Notes: a model not told the origin generated them from the sequence alone. 64,000 nucleotides of DNA from Acidovorax sp. A1169 (GCF_030704685.1 NZ_JAUZDX010000004.1:290445-354444); one strand, 5' to 3'; positions 8,262 through 17,608 are shown, counted from the first letter of the stretch. Translations and numbers: made by a program.

Positions 8262-9245
8262 TTATTTGGCGGCCCAGACCGTGCCGGCCGGGTTGTTGAT
8301 GGGCACGCCCACGGCGTTGCCGTATTCGGTCCACGAACCGTCGTAGTTCTTCACGCTGTAGCCCAATATCTTGGACAGCGCGAACCAGGTGTGGCTGGAA
8401 CGCTCGCCGATGCGGCAGTAGGTGATGACGGGCTTGCTGCCGTCGATGCCCACGTTGGCATAGAGCTTCTTCAGGTCCTCTGCCGATTTGAAGGTGCCGT
8501 CTTCCTTGACCGCCTGGCCCCAGGGCACGTTGGCGGCACCAGGGATATGGCCGGCGCGGATGCTCAGCTCGGGCACGCCGGCCGGCGCAAAGATCTTGCC
8601 GGAGTATTCGTCGGCCGAGCGGATGTCCACCAGCTTGGCGTTGCTCTTGCCCTCGGCGGCGGCCAGGGTGTCGGTGAGGCGGGCGCGAAGCTGCGTGTTG
8701 ACCTGAGTGACCTTGTAGCTGGTAGCTGCGAACTCTGGCACGCGGTTGTTGAGCGGCTGGTTCTCGGCCTCCCACTTCTTGCGGCCACCGTCGAGCAGCT
8801 TGACGTTCTTCACGCCGTAGATGTCGAACACCCAGCCGCCCCAGGCGGCAAACCAGTTGTTGGTGTCACCGTAGAGCACCACCGTGGTGTCGGGCGCCAC
8901 GCCGGCCTTGGACAGCAGCGCTTCGAAGGCTTCCTTGCTGACGATGTCGCGGCGCACCTTGTCGTTCAGGTCCTGGTGCCAGGAGAAGTTCACGGCACCG
9001 GGCACATGGCTGCGCTCGTACAGGCCCGGGTTCACGCTGACCTCGACGATGCGCACCTGGGTGTTGTCGAGGTTCTGCGCCAGCCACTCGGTGCTGACCA
9101 GAGGACCTGCCGGGATGGGCGTGGCAGCTAAGGCCAGCGATGCGCCCAGTGCCATGCCTGCCCCCAGCACCCATGCGCACAGGAGCCGGCCCAGGGGCTT
9201 GGCGGGGTGGATCGTCGTCGTGTGCTGCTGGCTCATGCGGGTCAT
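8262..9245 (-). CDS. Exported two-domain sulfurtransferase (rhodanese)
   Basis: 327 residues: signal peptide about residues 15-41 (ends ALAATP), an inactive N-terminal rhodanese domain (about 45-165, containing 'RSHVPGAVNFSWHQDL') and a catalytic C-terminal rhodanese domain with the active-site loop 'CRIGERSS' at Cys277. It should transfer sulfane sulfur, for example from thiosulfate, in the periplasm. Two starts are possible, ATG at 9245 or at 9236. It sits next to a YeeE/YedE-type sulfur transporter gene. Substrate specificity (thiosulfate versus 3-mercaptopyruvate) cannot be read with certainty, though the CRxGxR(S/T) loop is usual for thiosulfate enzymes. Confidence 0.9.
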   Translation of the reverse strand: MTRMSQQHTTTIHPAKPLGRLLCAWVLGAGMALGASLALAATPIPAGPLVSTEWLAQNLDNTQVRIVEVSVNPGLYERSHVPGAVNFSWHQDLNDKVRRDIVSKEAFEALLSKAGVAPDTTVVLYGDTNNWFAAWGGWVFDIYGVKNVKLLDGGRKKWEAENQPLNNRVPEFAATSYKVTQVNTQLRARLTDTLAAAEGKSNAKLVDIRSADEYSGKIFAPAGVPELSIRAGHIPGAANVPWGQAVKEDGTFKSAEDLKKLYANVGIDGSKPVITYCRIGERSSHTWFALSKILGYSVKNYDGSWTEYGNAVGVPINNPAGTVWAAK

Positions 9246-9444
9246 CCTTGTCGTCGGGTGGCCGGTGCTGCAACCGTTGCGGCAACCGATGGACAGAATT
9301 TAGAGGCGCCGCGCCATCCGGGGAACAAAGCAAAACGTGGATCGTTATGCGAAAAACGGCGCGGTTGCCCCAGCCCAGGGCATCAGCAGGCACAAAAGAC
9401 GGGGGAGAGAAGATGAAGAAGCGTTGCGCGATGGCGCAGGGGGA

Positions 9445-9518
9445 TGGAGCGGGTGAAGGGAATCGAACCCTCGTCAGTTGCTTGGGAAGCAACAGCTCTG
9501 CCATTGAGCTACACCCGC
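9445..9518 (-). tRNA. tRNA-Gly (anticodon CCC)
   Basis: 74 bases on the minus strand. Acceptor stem GCGGGTG pairs with CACCCGC; D-arm AGCTCAATGGCAGAGCT; anticodon stem GTTGC/GCAAC with loop TTCCCAA, so the anticodon is CCC; T-arm GAGGGTTCGATTCCCTT. The terminal CCA is encoded (9445-9447). It reads Gly GGG codons. Confidence 0.95.
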
Positions 9519-9551
9519 AGTGCGCCGGATTATAGGGGGTTGCCGGGCCCG

Positions 9552-9917
9552 TCAGGCGGCCCTGGCCAACACGCGGCTGCGCCCTTCGGTGGCAAGCACC
9601 TGCCGGGCATTCAGGCTGCGGATGGAGATGGAGGCGTCCTGCGGTATGCCGCCCGACAGCTGCAAGGCCAGGTAGCGGCCGCAGCTGACGCGCAGGAACG
9701 AGGCAAAGTTGTCCACCTCGCCGCGCTCCGCGACCAGTTCGTCGTACAGCCGGGCACACAGCTGGGGCACGCCCATGCCGTCGCGCTGGGCGATCTCTTG
9801 CAGCACCTGCCAGAACAGGTTTTCCAGCTTGATGCTGGTGGCCACCCCGTGCAAGCGCACGGAGCGGGCGCGGCTTTCGTACAGGGCGGGGTCGGCGCTG
9901 ATGAATACCTGGCACAT
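9552..9917 (-). CDS. Ribbon-helix-helix domain protein (RHH_4 type)
   Basis: 121 residues. The N-terminal half 'DPALYESRARSVRLHGVATS' followed by 'IKLENLFWQVLQEIAQRDGM' matches the RHH_4 ribbon-helix-helix family of small proteins, which are thought to bind DNA as dimers. The C-terminal ~50 residues are less conserved. ATG start at 9917; it lies between tRNA-Gly and the DJ-1-like gene. Targets are unknown; the neighbouring genes do not suggest one. Confidence 0.8.
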   Translation of the reverse strand: MCQVFISADPALYESRARSVRLHGVATSIKLENLFWQVLQEIAQRDGMGVPQLCARLYDELVAERGEVDNFASFLRVSCGRYLALQLSGGIPQDASISIRSLNARQVLATEGRSRVLARAA

Positions 9918-9980
9918 GAGAATTCGCCTTTCAGAACGGCCTCCATCATGGAAGACCGCCCCTGCGGCGTCAAACGGTGC

Positions 9981-10562
9981 CTACAGGCTGATGCGCGTGC
10001 CCAGCAGCGCCAGGAACTGCGCGATCCAGGCCGGATGCGCCGGCCAGGCCGGGGCGGACACCAGGTTGCCCTCGGTCACGGCGGCGTCGATGGCGATCTC
10101 GGCATAGGTGCCGCCTGCAATCTCGACCTCGGCCCGGCAGGCCGGGTAGGCGGAGCAGGTGCGCCCCTTGAGCACCCCCGCGCCGGCCAGCAACTGGGCG
10201 CCGTGGCACACCGCTGCCACGGGCTTGTTGGTGTCGAAGAAGTGCTTCACGGCAGCGACCACCGCCGGGTAGGTGCGCAGGTACTCGGGGCCGCGCCCGC
10301 CGGGGATCACCAGCGCGTCGTAGCTGGCCACGTCCAGGCCTTCAAACGTGGCGTTCAGTGTGAAGTTGTGGCCCGGCTTCTCGCTGTAGGTCTGCGCGCC
10401 TTCGAAGTCGTGGATCGCCGTCTTGATGTGGTCGCCGGCCTTCTTGTCGGGGCACACGGCATGCACGGTGTGGCCCACGGCCAGCAGGGCCTGGAACGGC
10501 ACCATGGTCTCGTAGTCCTCGCAGTAGTCGCCGCACAGCATGAGTATCTTCTTCGCAGCCAT
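9981..10562 (-). CDS. DJ-1/PfpI family protein
   Basis: 193 residues, a single class-I glutamine amidotransferase-like domain. The nucleophile elbow '[14 protein letters not shown]' places the reactive Cys at 119 with His120; the family Glu region is in '[11 protein letters not shown]' near residues 10-20. Family members include glyoxalases, deglycases, chaperones and isonitrile hydratases, so the reaction cannot be named. Cytoplasmic, no signal peptide. It is 63 bases upstream of the ribbon-helix-helix gene on the same strand. Confidence 0.85.
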   Translation of the reverse strand: MAAKKILMLCGDYCEDYETMVPFQALLAVGHTVHAVCPDKKAGDHIKTAIHDFEGAQTYSEKPGHNFTLNATFEGLDVASYDALVIPGGRGPEYLRTYPAVVAAVKHFFDTNKPVAAVCHGAQLLAGAGVLKGRTCSAYPACRAEVEIAGGTYAEIAIDAAVTEGNLVSAPAWPAHPAWIAQFLALLGTRISL

Positions 10563-10688
10563 GTCTTTTGTCTCCTCAGGGGTATGGGGAGTTCATTGTT
10601 GGACTGCGGCGCCGGCGGTGGGTGTTAGCCGGCTACTACATACCCGGCATGCGACATGGCTGCTGCCACTGCAGCCGGTGGCCGCCCG

Positions 10689-12719
10689 CTAACGTGTTGC
10701 AACCAGGCGCGCCTGGCGCTTGGCACGCAATGCCGGTGCTGGCGTGCCCGCATGCGTGCCACTGCTCCCCAGGTTGAACTGCGCCACGGCCCCGACCATC
10801 TGCTCGGCCTGGCTGCGCAGGCTGCTGGCGGCGGCCGCCATTTCCTCCACCAGGGCGGCGTTCTGCTGCGTGGCCTGGTCGAGCTGGGTGACGGCTTCGC
10901 CCACCTGGCCCACGCCGGCGGTCTGCTCGCTGCTGGCGGCGCTGATCTCCGCGACCATGCTGGCCACGCGCCCGATGGACTGGACCACCTCCTGCATGGT
11001 GGAGCCGGCCTGGTCGGCCAGCACCGAACCCTGCTGCACCATGGTACTGCTGGCGACGATCAGTTCCTTGATGGCCTTGGCCTCAGCGGCGGTGCGCTGT
11101 GCCAGGTTGCGCACTTCGGCGGCCACCACGGCAAAGCCGCGGCCCTGCTCGCCGGCACGCGCCGCTTCCACGGCGGCGTTGAGGGCCAGGATGTTGGTCT
11201 GGAAGGCGATGCCATCGATCACGCCGATGATGTCGGCGATCTTCTGGCTGCTGGTGTTGATGCCATGCATGGTACTGACCACCTGGGCCACCACCTTGCC
11301 GCCATCGGTCGCGACCTGGCTGGCACGCACGGCCAACTGGTTGGCCTGGGCGGCACCGTCCGCGTTGTGGCGGATGGTGCCGCCCAGCTCTTCCATGCTG
11401 GCCGAGGTCTGCTCCAGCGAGCTGGCCTGGCTTTCGGTACGGGCCGACAGGTCCTGGTTGCCATGGGCGATCTGGGAGCTGGCTGCCGACACGCTCTCGG
11501 CGCTGGCGCGCACCGTGCCCAGGCTCTCCAGCAAGCGCACGCGGAAACCTTCCATGGCCTGCGCCAGCGTGCCTATCTCGTCGCGGGACCGGATGCTGAC
11601 ACCCTGCGTCAGGTCGCCCTGCGCGAGGTAGCCCAGCGCGGTGCTCAGTTGCTGCACCGGCGCACCCACCAGGCGCCGCGTGGCCAGCACCAGCACCACG
11701 GCCAGCAGCACCAGCGCCACCAGCACGCCCAGCCACAGCCAGGTGAGTGCGCTGCGTGCCTCGCCCATGAGCTCGGACACCGGCGCTTCGGCCACGATGG
11801 CCCAGTTCCAGGGCTTGTAGCGCTCCACAGCGACAAAGCGGCGTGCAGCGGCTTCGCCGGAGGGGCGCGGTGACCAGGTGGCCTCGAAATCGCTGGCCTG
11901 CTCCGAGCTGGTGAGCGCCGCCAGCCAGGCTTTGCCCTCATCGACCTTTTCGTCAACGACCAGTGCCGGGCCAGAGCCCCCCAGGCCCGCGATGCGGCCA
12001 CGCGCCGGCCCTGAAGAGACGTCGACCGCGTAGACGGCACCCGTGTCGAACAGCTTCTGCCCTGCCATCAGCTTGCCCAGCCCGTCCAGAATGGGCGCGA
12101 TGTCAGAGCCGATGAACATGATGCCGATGGTGCGGTTGCCCTCCCGAATCGGTTCGTACACGGTCATGTAGTCCCGGCCGAACAGGTTGGCCCGGCCTAT
12201 GTAGGGCTTGCCTTCGGCCATGAGGGCATAGGCGGGGTGCTTGCGGTCGAGCAGGGTCTTGAAGGCGCGCTCACCGTCCTGCTTCTTGAGCGAGGTCGTG
12301 ACACGGATGAAATCGTCACCCGTGCGGGCAAAGATGGTGGCAACCGCCCCCTTGGCATCTGCGGAAAAACGGTCCACCACCTCAAAGTCACCATTGACCG
12401 GCACACCCTGAAAGCTCAGCACGGCTTCGGGCTTGCCGTCCGCACCCGGCTGCTCGGCCAGGCTGAAGGCCCCCGGAAAATTGGCCTTGAGCAGCCCGAA
12501 GTCGCGCCGTGCCAGTTGCTGCGCCGACTCGTCCATGGTCTTCACCAGGGTACTGACCTGGGACGCATATTGCCGCGCATCGCCACGCGATGCTGCGCCG
12601 AAGCTGCTCCACACCATGCTGCTCACCAGTGCCATGGTGGTCAGCAAGACGACCAGCAGGCTGGCCAGTGCCACGAAGGACAGCTTGAAAGCTATGGATC
12701 GGGAGGCAAAAGATGTCAT
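10689..12719 (-). CDS. Methyl-accepting chemotaxis protein with periplasmic Cache sensor
   Basis: 676 residues. First membrane helix about 13-35; a periplasmic region of about 290 residues of the Cache type (contains '[19 protein letters not shown]' and a '[17 protein letters not shown]' membrane-proximal part); second membrane helix about 330-355; HAMP region about 355-410; then the long helical signalling domain whose tip reads '[20 protein letters not shown]' near residue 540. The tip binds CheA/CheW to steer flagellar motion. Ligand unknown. No che or fla genes lie nearby, so it is an orphan receptor in this window. The C-terminus lacks the CheR-tethering pentapeptide. Confidence 0.93.
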   Translation of the reverse strand: MTSFASRSIAFKLSFVALASLLVVLLTTMALVSSMVWSSFGAASRGDARQYASQVSTLVKTMDESAQQLARRDFGLLKANFPGAFSLAEQPGADGKPEAVLSFQGVPVNGDFEVVDRFSADAKGAVATIFARTGDDFIRVTTSLKKQDGERAFKTLLDRKHPAYALMAEGKPYIGRANLFGRDYMTVYEPIREGNRTIGIMFIGSDIAPILDGLGKLMAGQKLFDTGAVYAVDVSSGPARGRIAGLGGSGPALVVDEKVDEGKAWLAALTSSEQASDFEATWSPRPSGEAAARRFVAVERYKPWNWAIVAEAPVSELMGEARSALTWLWLGVLVALVLLAVVLVLATRRLVGAPVQQLSTALGYLAQGDLTQGVSIRSRDEIGTLAQAMEGFRVRLLESLGTVRASAESVSAASSQIAHGNQDLSARTESQASSLEQTSASMEELGGTIRHNADGAAQANQLAVRASQVATDGGKVVAQVVSTMHGINTSSQKIADIIGVIDGIAFQTNILALNAAVEAARAGEQGRGFAVVAAEVRNLAQRTAAEAKAIKELIVASSTMVQQGSVLADQAGSTMQEVVQSIGRVASMVAEISAASSEQTAGVGQVGEAVTQLDQATQQNAALVEEMAAAASSLRSQAEQMVGAVAQFNLGSSGTHAGTPAPALRAKRQARLVATR

Positions 12720-12918
12720 GGCACGAATCCCTCAAAAAATCGAATGTCAATAGGTGTTTTTATCTATCCAAATGTAATCGTCGACGACCATCCGCTGGCA
12801 TTGGCCCGGCATGGCCTGGGGCCATCTGTCTGCATCTTGCGTCTTTGTGACGCATAAAGGCCAGCTCCGCAAGCGTGCAAACAGCATTGCGCAGCATGCA
12901 CACACTGCAGCAAGCGCT

Positions 12919-13131
12919 ATGCAGCCCGCATTCAGCCTGCCTGACCTTGCAATGCTGCTGCGCGACGGGGGGGTGATGAAGCAGGGCAAAGGCGCCAACG
13001 TGCTGGCCGGCCCCTTGAGCGCCCTGCACTACTTTCTGAAGGAACTGCGCGCCTGCCCTGCGCAGGCCCGCCAGCGCTGGAGCGCGGACTTCGACGCGCC
13101 GCTGTCGCGGCTGTCGGTGATTTTTACCTGA
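12919..13131 (+). pseudogene. Remnant of a 2-keto-4-pentenoate hydratase/fumarylacetoacetate hydrolase family gene
   Basis: An open frame ending at 13131 encodes 'LLRDGGVMKQGKGANVLAGP', 'LSALHYFLKELRAC' and then 'RWSADFDAPLSRLSVIFT'. The first two pieces resemble the penultimate part, and the last the extreme C-terminus, of MhpD/DmpE-type hydratases; the roughly 20-30 residues that should lie between them (the GDVVxTG loop) are missing and no N-terminal two thirds is found upstream. So this looks like a deleted gene end. Recognition is by eye from family motifs. It fills the 420-base gap between the chemoreceptor and a glutathione transferase gene. Confidence 0.5.
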
Positions 13132-13141
13132 GCGCGACCGG

Positions 13142-13834
13142 TCAGCGCCTGGCGTACTGCTGCGCCCCGAACAGCACCTCGCGCGATTGCGCATCGTGTG
13201 CGGGCTTGCGCAGGTCGGCCAGCACGGCGATGCCGCGCTGCACCGCGGGGCGGCTGCCCACGGCAGCAAACCAGAGTTCGAGGTGCGGGTGGTCCGACAG
13301 GGTGATGCCCTGCTTTTCCCAGTTGCGCAGCCAGGGCCAGACGGCCATGTCGGCAATGGAGTAGTCCTCGCCGCCCAGCCAGGGGCTGTCGGCCAGCCGC
13401 CGCTCGATCACGCCATAGATGCGCCGGGCCTCGTTGGTGTAGCGATCGATGGCGTAGGGGATCTTCTCGGGCGCATACAGCCTGAAATGGTGGTTCTGCC
13501 CGAGCATGGGGCCCACGCCGCCCATCTGGAACATGAGCCACTGCAGCACCTCGTAGCGGCCCCGGTCATCGGGTGGCAAAAAGCGCCCGGTCTTGCCTGC
13601 GAGGTACAGCAGGATGGCCCCTGACTCGAACAGCGTGATGGCCTGGCCGTCCGGCCCTTCGGGGTCGAGGATCGAGGGGATCTTGTTGTTGGGGCTGATG
13701 GCCAAAAACTCGGGGCGGAACTGTTCGCCTGCGCCGATGTTCACGGGGTGGGCGCGGTACGCCAGGCCGCACTCCTCCAGCAGGATGTGGACCTTGTGGC
13801 CATTGGGCGTGGCCCAGGAATAGACGTCGATCAT
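13142..13834 (-). CDS. Glutathione S-transferase, YfcG/YghU (Nu) type
   Basis: 230 residues. N-terminal thioredoxin-fold domain begins 'MIDVYSWATPNGHKVHILLEE'-like and includes 'NNKIPSILDPEG' and 'LFESGAILLYLA' (glutathione-binding cis-Pro and ES motif). C-terminal helical domain contains 'FQMGGVGPMLGQNHHF' and 'YSIADMAVWPWL', typical of Nu-class disulphide-bond reductases such as YfcG. It is the last gene of the minus-strand catabolic run and starts 2 bases after the Bug receptor stop codon, so it is probably co-transcribed with it. Its role in that pathway (glutathione-dependent reduction or thiol protection) is inferred. Confidence 0.88.
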   Translation of the reverse strand: MIDVYSWATPNGHKVHILLEECGLAYRAHPVNIGAGEQFRPEFLAISPNNKIPSILDPEGPDGQAITLFESGAILLYLAGKTGRFLPPDDRGRYEVLQWLMFQMGGVGPMLGQNHHFRLYAPEKIPYAIDRYTNEARRIYGVIERRLADSPWLGGEDYSIADMAVWPWLRNWEKQGITLSDHPHLELWFAAVGSRPAVQRGIAVLADLRKPAHDAQSREVLFGAQQYARR

Positions 13835-13836
13835 TG

Positions 13837-14799
13837 TTATTCCACCTTCACATTGGCGTTCTTCACGCGCTCGAGCTGCGCCTTGCCGGCATCGGCCGCC
13901 CAGGCATTGAATGCGGCCGGCGTGGCAAACGGCGCGGCCTCGTTGCCGGTGGCCAGCAGCTTCTCCCGCACCTGCGGATCGGCCAGCACCTTGTTGGATG
14001 CAGCGACCAGCCGGGCATACACATCAGGGGACAGCTTCGCCGGGCCGAACAGCCCGAACCAGAACGAGAACTCAAAACCGGGTAGCCCCTGCGAGTCGAG
14101 CGTGGGCACGCCGGGTGCCACGGCCGATGGCTGCTGCGTGGTCACGCCCAGCATCTTCACCACGCCCTGGCGGCCCAGGGGCAGCACCGAGGCTGCCGTG
14201 CCGAACGACAGGTCCACCTCGCCCGTGGCCACGGCCTGCAGCGCCGGAGCGCCGCCCTTGAAGGGGATGTGCACCATGGTGGCCTCGATGGCCCTCTCGA
14301 AGGTCAGCGCCGCCAGGTGCGGCGAACCGCCGATGCCGGACGACGAGTAGTTGAGTTGGCCCGGCCGCGCCTTGGCCGTGGCCACCAGGTCCTTGAGCTG
14401 GGTGATGCCGCTCTTGGGGCTGACTGCCAGCACCAGCGGCGAAACGGTGAGGCGGTTGATGGGCGTGAAGTCTGCCGGGGTGTAGCGCACGTTGTACAGA
14501 TGTTGGTCGATGCCGTACAGCGTGCCCGTGGCCAGGCCTATGGTGTAGCCGTCCGCAGGGGCCCGCGAGAGCAGCGTGGAGGCCAGCGTGCTGCCCGCCC
14601 CGGGCTTGTTGTCCACGACGATGCCCTGCCCCAGTTCCTTGCCCATGGCCTCGGCGACGATGCGTGCGATGCCGTCGCCTGCGCCCGATGGCGAGTAGCC
14701 CACGATGAGGCGGATGGGCTTGGCAGGGTAGTCGCTGGCCTGTGCGGGGGCCACCAGTCCGAGCAGCAGCAGGGCCCCTGCGATGCAGTGCAGTTTCAT
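13837..14799 (-). CDS. Bug-family tripartite tricarboxylate transporter receptor
   Basis: 320 residues from the ATG at 14799, which gives a clean signal peptide (MKLHCIAGALLLLGLVAPAQA). The mature protein starts SDYPAKPIRLIVGYSPSGAGD, the hallmark of Bug receptors, with the 'GQGIVVDNKPGAG' and 'LNYSSSGIGGSPHLAA' blocks following. Bug proteins bind carboxylates or other small organics in the periplasm. No TctA/TctB membrane partners lie nearby, as is common for this greatly expanded family in Burkholderiales. Tight linkage to CoA-transferase and crotonase genes suggests it captures the acid that pathway degrades, or acts as a sensor for it. Confidence 0.9.
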   Translation of the reverse strand: MKLHCIAGALLLLGLVAPAQASDYPAKPIRLIVGYSPSGAGDGIARIVAEAMGKELGQGIVVDNKPGAGSTLASTLLSRAPADGYTIGLATGTLYGIDQHLYNVRYTPADFTPINRLTVSPLVLAVSPKSGITQLKDLVATAKARPGQLNYSSSGIGGSPHLAALTFERAIEATMVHIPFKGGAPALQAVATGEVDLSFGTAASVLPLGRQGVVKMLGVTTQQPSAVAPGVPTLDSQGLPGFEFSFWFGLFGPAKLSPDVYARLVAASNKVLADPQVREKLLATGNEAAPFATPAAFNAWAADAGKAQLERVKNANVKVE

Positions 14800-14827
14800 G
14801 GCGGTGGTTTCCTGTGCCGGCGGCTCA

Positions 14828-15577
14828 TCACTGGCCCGTGAATTGGGGTGGGCGCTTTTGCGCCCAGGCTGCCTGGCCCTCACGCAGGTCCGCCGACTGG
14901 TAGGCGCGCAGGATGTCGGCGTTAAGTTCGTCCACGTCCAGCGTGCCCCGGGCCATGCGGTTGAGGTGGCGCTTCATTCCCACCAGGGCCAGCGGCGCCA
15001 TGCTGGCGCAGTCGCGCGCCAGGCCAGCCACCTCTTCCTCCAGCTGCGCCGCCTCCACCAGCTGCGTGAGGTAGCCGATGCGCAGCATCTGCGCCGCACC
15101 GATCTTGCGTGCCGTGAGGAACAGCAGCTTGGCATGGTCCAGCCCCAGCCGGCTCACGTAGCGCTCCATGCCCGAGCGGTAGTAGTGCAGGCCCAGGCGC
15201 GCGGCGGGCATGAACATGTCGATGCCCTCGGCGCCCACGCGAAAGTCGCAGGCCAGCGCTAGGTCGGTGGCCCCGCCGTAGACGCCACCGTGCAGCACGG
15301 CGATGGTCACGGGCCGCGCCATCTCCAGCCCATCGACCATGCCGGCAAAGTCGATCTTGCGCGGGGCGCCGATACTGCCGATGTCGTAGCCGCTGCAAAA
15401 ATACTTGCCGGTGCTGCGCAACTGCAGCACCAGGATGTCGGGGCGCTGGTTGACTTGTTCGATCAGCGCGGCCAGGTGTTCCAGGTCATCGGCCGTGAGG
15501 CGGTTGGCCTGCTCGGGCCGGCGCAGGGTAATGGTGGCGACCGCGCCGTCGGTGGTGAGTTCGGGAAGTGCGTTCAT
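14828..15577 (-). CDS. Crotonase-fold (enoyl-CoA hydratase/isomerase family) protein A
   Basis: 249 residues from the ATG at 15577. Crotonase core motifs are present: the oxyanion-hole strands at 'FCSGYDIG' (60-67) and 'GGVYGGATDLALACD' (97-111). The first catalytic Glu of enoyl-CoA hydratase is replaced by Asp105 and the second by Ala125 (MFMPAARLGL). Therefore normal water addition to a 2-enoyl-CoA is not assured; isomerase, hydrolase or lyase activity is possible. C-terminal 'KRPPQF' tail is typical. It is 7 bases downstream of a second crotonase gene, with which it is probably translated from one mRNA. Confidence 0.85.
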   Translation of the reverse strand: MNALPELTTDGAVATITLRRPEQANRLTADDLEHLAALIEQVNQRPDILVLQLRSTGKYFCSGYDIGSIGAPRKIDFAGMVDGLEMARPVTIAVLHGGVYGGATDLALACDFRVGAEGIDMFMPAARLGLHYYRSGMERYVSRLGLDHAKLLFLTARKIGAAQMLRIGYLTQLVEAAQLEEEVAGLARDCASMAPLALVGMKRHLNRMARGTLDVDELNADILRAYQSADLREGQAAWAQKRPPQFTGQ

Positions 15578-15584
15578 CGGAATG

Positions 15585-16391
15585 TCATCGGCCTTGGAAT
15601 TGGGGAGCGCGCTTGGCCAGGAAGGCGCGGCGTCCCTCCCGGTAGTCTTCGCTGTCGAAGCAGTGCAGCACCAGGGCGGCCACCGCATCGGCGCCTTCGG
15701 CCGCATCGGAATAGTGCTCGAAAGCCTGCAGCGCCTGTTTGGCCGCATGCACGGTCAGAGGCGCATTGGCGGCGATCTGTGCGGCATAGGCGGCCACGCG
15801 CTCGCCAAGCAGTTCGGCATCCACCACGAAGTTGACCAGGCCCACGCGCAGCGCCTCGTCGGCCTCCAGAAAGCGTGCGCTGAAGAGGATGTCCTTGGCG
15901 GTGGACGGCCCCACTAGGCGCGCCAGCGCGGCCACGCCCCGGTAGTCGTAGCCCAGCCCCAGCCGGGCGGCGGGGATGGCAAAGCGCGAGGATGAGGCAG
16001 CAAAGCGCACGTCCGCCGCGAGCGCGATCGCCAGGCCGCCGCCCACGCAGTAGCCGTCAATCATCGCAATCAGCGGCTTGCTCAGCGCCGCCAGGCCCGC
16101 ATGGCCGCGCGCGGCGATGGCGTCGTAGGTCTGCTTCTGCTGCGCGTCGGCCCGGTGCTGCTCGAACTCCGAGATGTCGGCGCCCGAGACGAAGGCCTTG
16201 CCGCCTGCGCCCTTCATGACGACGGCGCGCACGGCCGGGTCGCGCTCGAAGGCCTCGGCAGCGATGCCCAGGCCCTGCCACATGTCCAGCGACATGGCGT
16301 TGCGCCGCTCGGGGTGGTTGAAGGTGATCCAGCCCACGCCACCCTGCACCTCGGCCAGGATGCGCGGGGTTCCCAGGTCCATCGTGCTCAT
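15585..16391 (-). CDS. Crotonase-fold (enoyl-CoA hydratase/isomerase family) protein B
   Basis: 268 residues. Core motifs: 'GGKAFVSGADISEF' (64-77) and 'DGYCVGGGLAIALAADVR' (112-129), forming the CoA-thioester oxyanion hole. Both positions of the two hydratase Glu residues carry Ala (Ala121 in GGGLA, Ala141 in IPAARLGLGY). The start ATG overlaps the stop of the upstream CoA-transferase gene (16388-16391), so the two are translationally coupled. It acts on a CoA thioester in the cytoplasm; the exact reaction cannot be assigned. Confidence 0.87.
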   Translation of the reverse strand: MSTMDLGTPRILAEVQGGVGWITFNHPERRNAMSLDMWQGLGIAAEAFERDPAVRAVVMKGAGGKAFVSGADISEFEQHRADAQQKQTYDAIAARGHAGLAALSKPLIAMIDGYCVGGGLAIALAADVRFAASSSRFAIPAARLGLGYDYRGVAALARLVGPSTAKDILFSARFLEADEALRVGLVNFVVDAELLGERVAAYAAQIAANAPLTVHAAKQALQAFEHYSDAAEGADAVAALVLHCFDSEDYREGRRAFLAKRAPQFQGR

Positions 16392-17608
16392 GCTACGGCC
16401 CCTTCGCTGCGCAGGGCTTTGATCGACTCATCGGTGTAGCCCAGCTCGCGCAGCACGTCGTCGGTGTGCTCCCCCGCATCGGGCGCGGCGCGGTGGAAGG
16501 CCTCGGCATGCGCGCAGGCCGACAGGTTGATGGGCGAGCGCAGCAGCTGCAGCGCGCCCATCTCGGCATGCAGCGCGGGCCGTGTCATGCGCAGGTGCCT
16601 TGCCTGCGCGTCCTCGAAGGCCTGGCCAATGTCGTAAACCGGCCCGCAGGGCACGCCGGCCTGGTTCAGGCGCTCCACGAGTTCGGCCACGCCGAACTGG
16701 CGGGTGATCGCGCTGATGGCCTCCTCCAGCTCGCGCCGGTGGGCCAGGCGCGAGGGCTGGTCCTTGTAGCGCTCGTCCTGCGCCAGGTGCGGTGCCTGCA
16801 GAAAGTCGCACAGCTTGGTCCACATCGCGGCACCCGGGCCGCAGATGTTGACCTGGCCATCGCGCGCCTCGAAGGTGCCCATGGGCACCAGCGTGGGGTG
16901 CGAGTTGCCCTCCTGGCGCGCCACGTGTCCGTCCACGGTGTAGCGCGCGCCCTGGAAGTCGAGCTTGTTGAGCATGGCTTCGAGCAGCGAGGTGTGCACC
17001 CACTGGCCTTGGCCCGTGCGCTCGCGGTGCAGCAGCGCCAGCAGGATGCCCTGGCCGAGGAACATGCCGGCCGTGGTGTCCGATATGGCGATGCCGGTGC
17101 GGTAGGGGCCGCGCCCGGGCTCGCCGGTGACGGAACTCAGCCCGCTCATGCCCTGCACGATCTGGTCGAGCCCCGGCCGTTCGGCATACGGGCCGGTCTG
17201 CCCGAAGCCCGAGATGCTGGCCAGGATGATGCGCGGGTTCACGGCGCACAGGGCCTCGTAGGTCAGGCCCAGGCGCTCCTTGACGGAGGAGCGGAAGTTC
17301 TCCACCACCACGTCGCTGCGCTCCACCAGTTGGCGCAAAACGCGCATGCCCTCGGCGGTCTTGAGGTTGACGCTCAGGCTGCGCTTGTTGCGGTGCAGGT
17401 TCTGCTCGTCGGAGCCGCGGCGCGGCCCCAGCGTGGGCTTGCGGTCGGGCGGGTCGATGCGCACGACGTCGGCGCCCCAGTCGGCCAGCAGGCGCACGGC
17501 CACGGGGCCGGCGCGCGCGATGGTGAGGTCGAGCACGCGGTAGCCCGACAGCGGCAAGGCGGTATTGGCAGGGTTGGCTTGCATGGGCAATTCGTTTCTC
17601 GAAGACAT
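16388..17608 (-). CDS. Family III CoA-transferase (CaiB/BaiF type)
   Basis: 406 residues from the ATG at 17608, which overlaps the stop codon of the ATPase gene by one base (TGATG). The N-terminal 'GYRVLDLTIARAGPVAVRLLADWGADVV' region is the CaiB/BaiF signature (given in part: DLTIARAGP), and the catalytic Asp lies in 'GIAISDTTAGMFLGQ'. Such enzymes move CoA between carboxylic acids without a CoA-ester intermediate pool. Here it should activate an imported carboxylate, handing the CoA ester to the two crotonase-fold proteins encoded next. The substrate is unknown. Confidence 0.9.
   Translation of the reverse strand: MSSRNELPMQANPANTALPLSGYRVLDLTIARAGPVAVRLLADWGADVVRIDPPDRKPTLGPRRGSDEQNLHRNKRSLSVNLKTAEGMRVLRQLVERSDVVVENFRSSVKERLGLTYEALCAVNPRIILASISGFGQTGPYAERPGLDQIVQGMSGLSSVTGEPGRGPYRTGIAISDTTAGMFLGQGILLALLHRERTGQGQWVHTSLLEAMLNKLDFQGARYTVDGHVARQEGNSHPTLVPMGTFEARDGQVNICGPGAAMWTKLCDFLQAPHLAQDERYKDQPSRLAHRRELEEAISAITRQFGVAELVERLNQAGVPCGPVYDIGQAFEDAQARHLRMTRPALHAEMGALQLLRSPINLSACAHAEAFHRAAPDAGEHTDDVLRELGYTDESIKALRSEGAVA

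Noticed and set aside
12737..12762. Possible FliA-type (sigma 28) promoter ahead of the chemoreceptor gene: TAAA-N14-TTCGATTT
   Set aside because: The -10 part matches only in CGAT, and the implied start would fall in the ribosome-binding site, leaving almost no leader.
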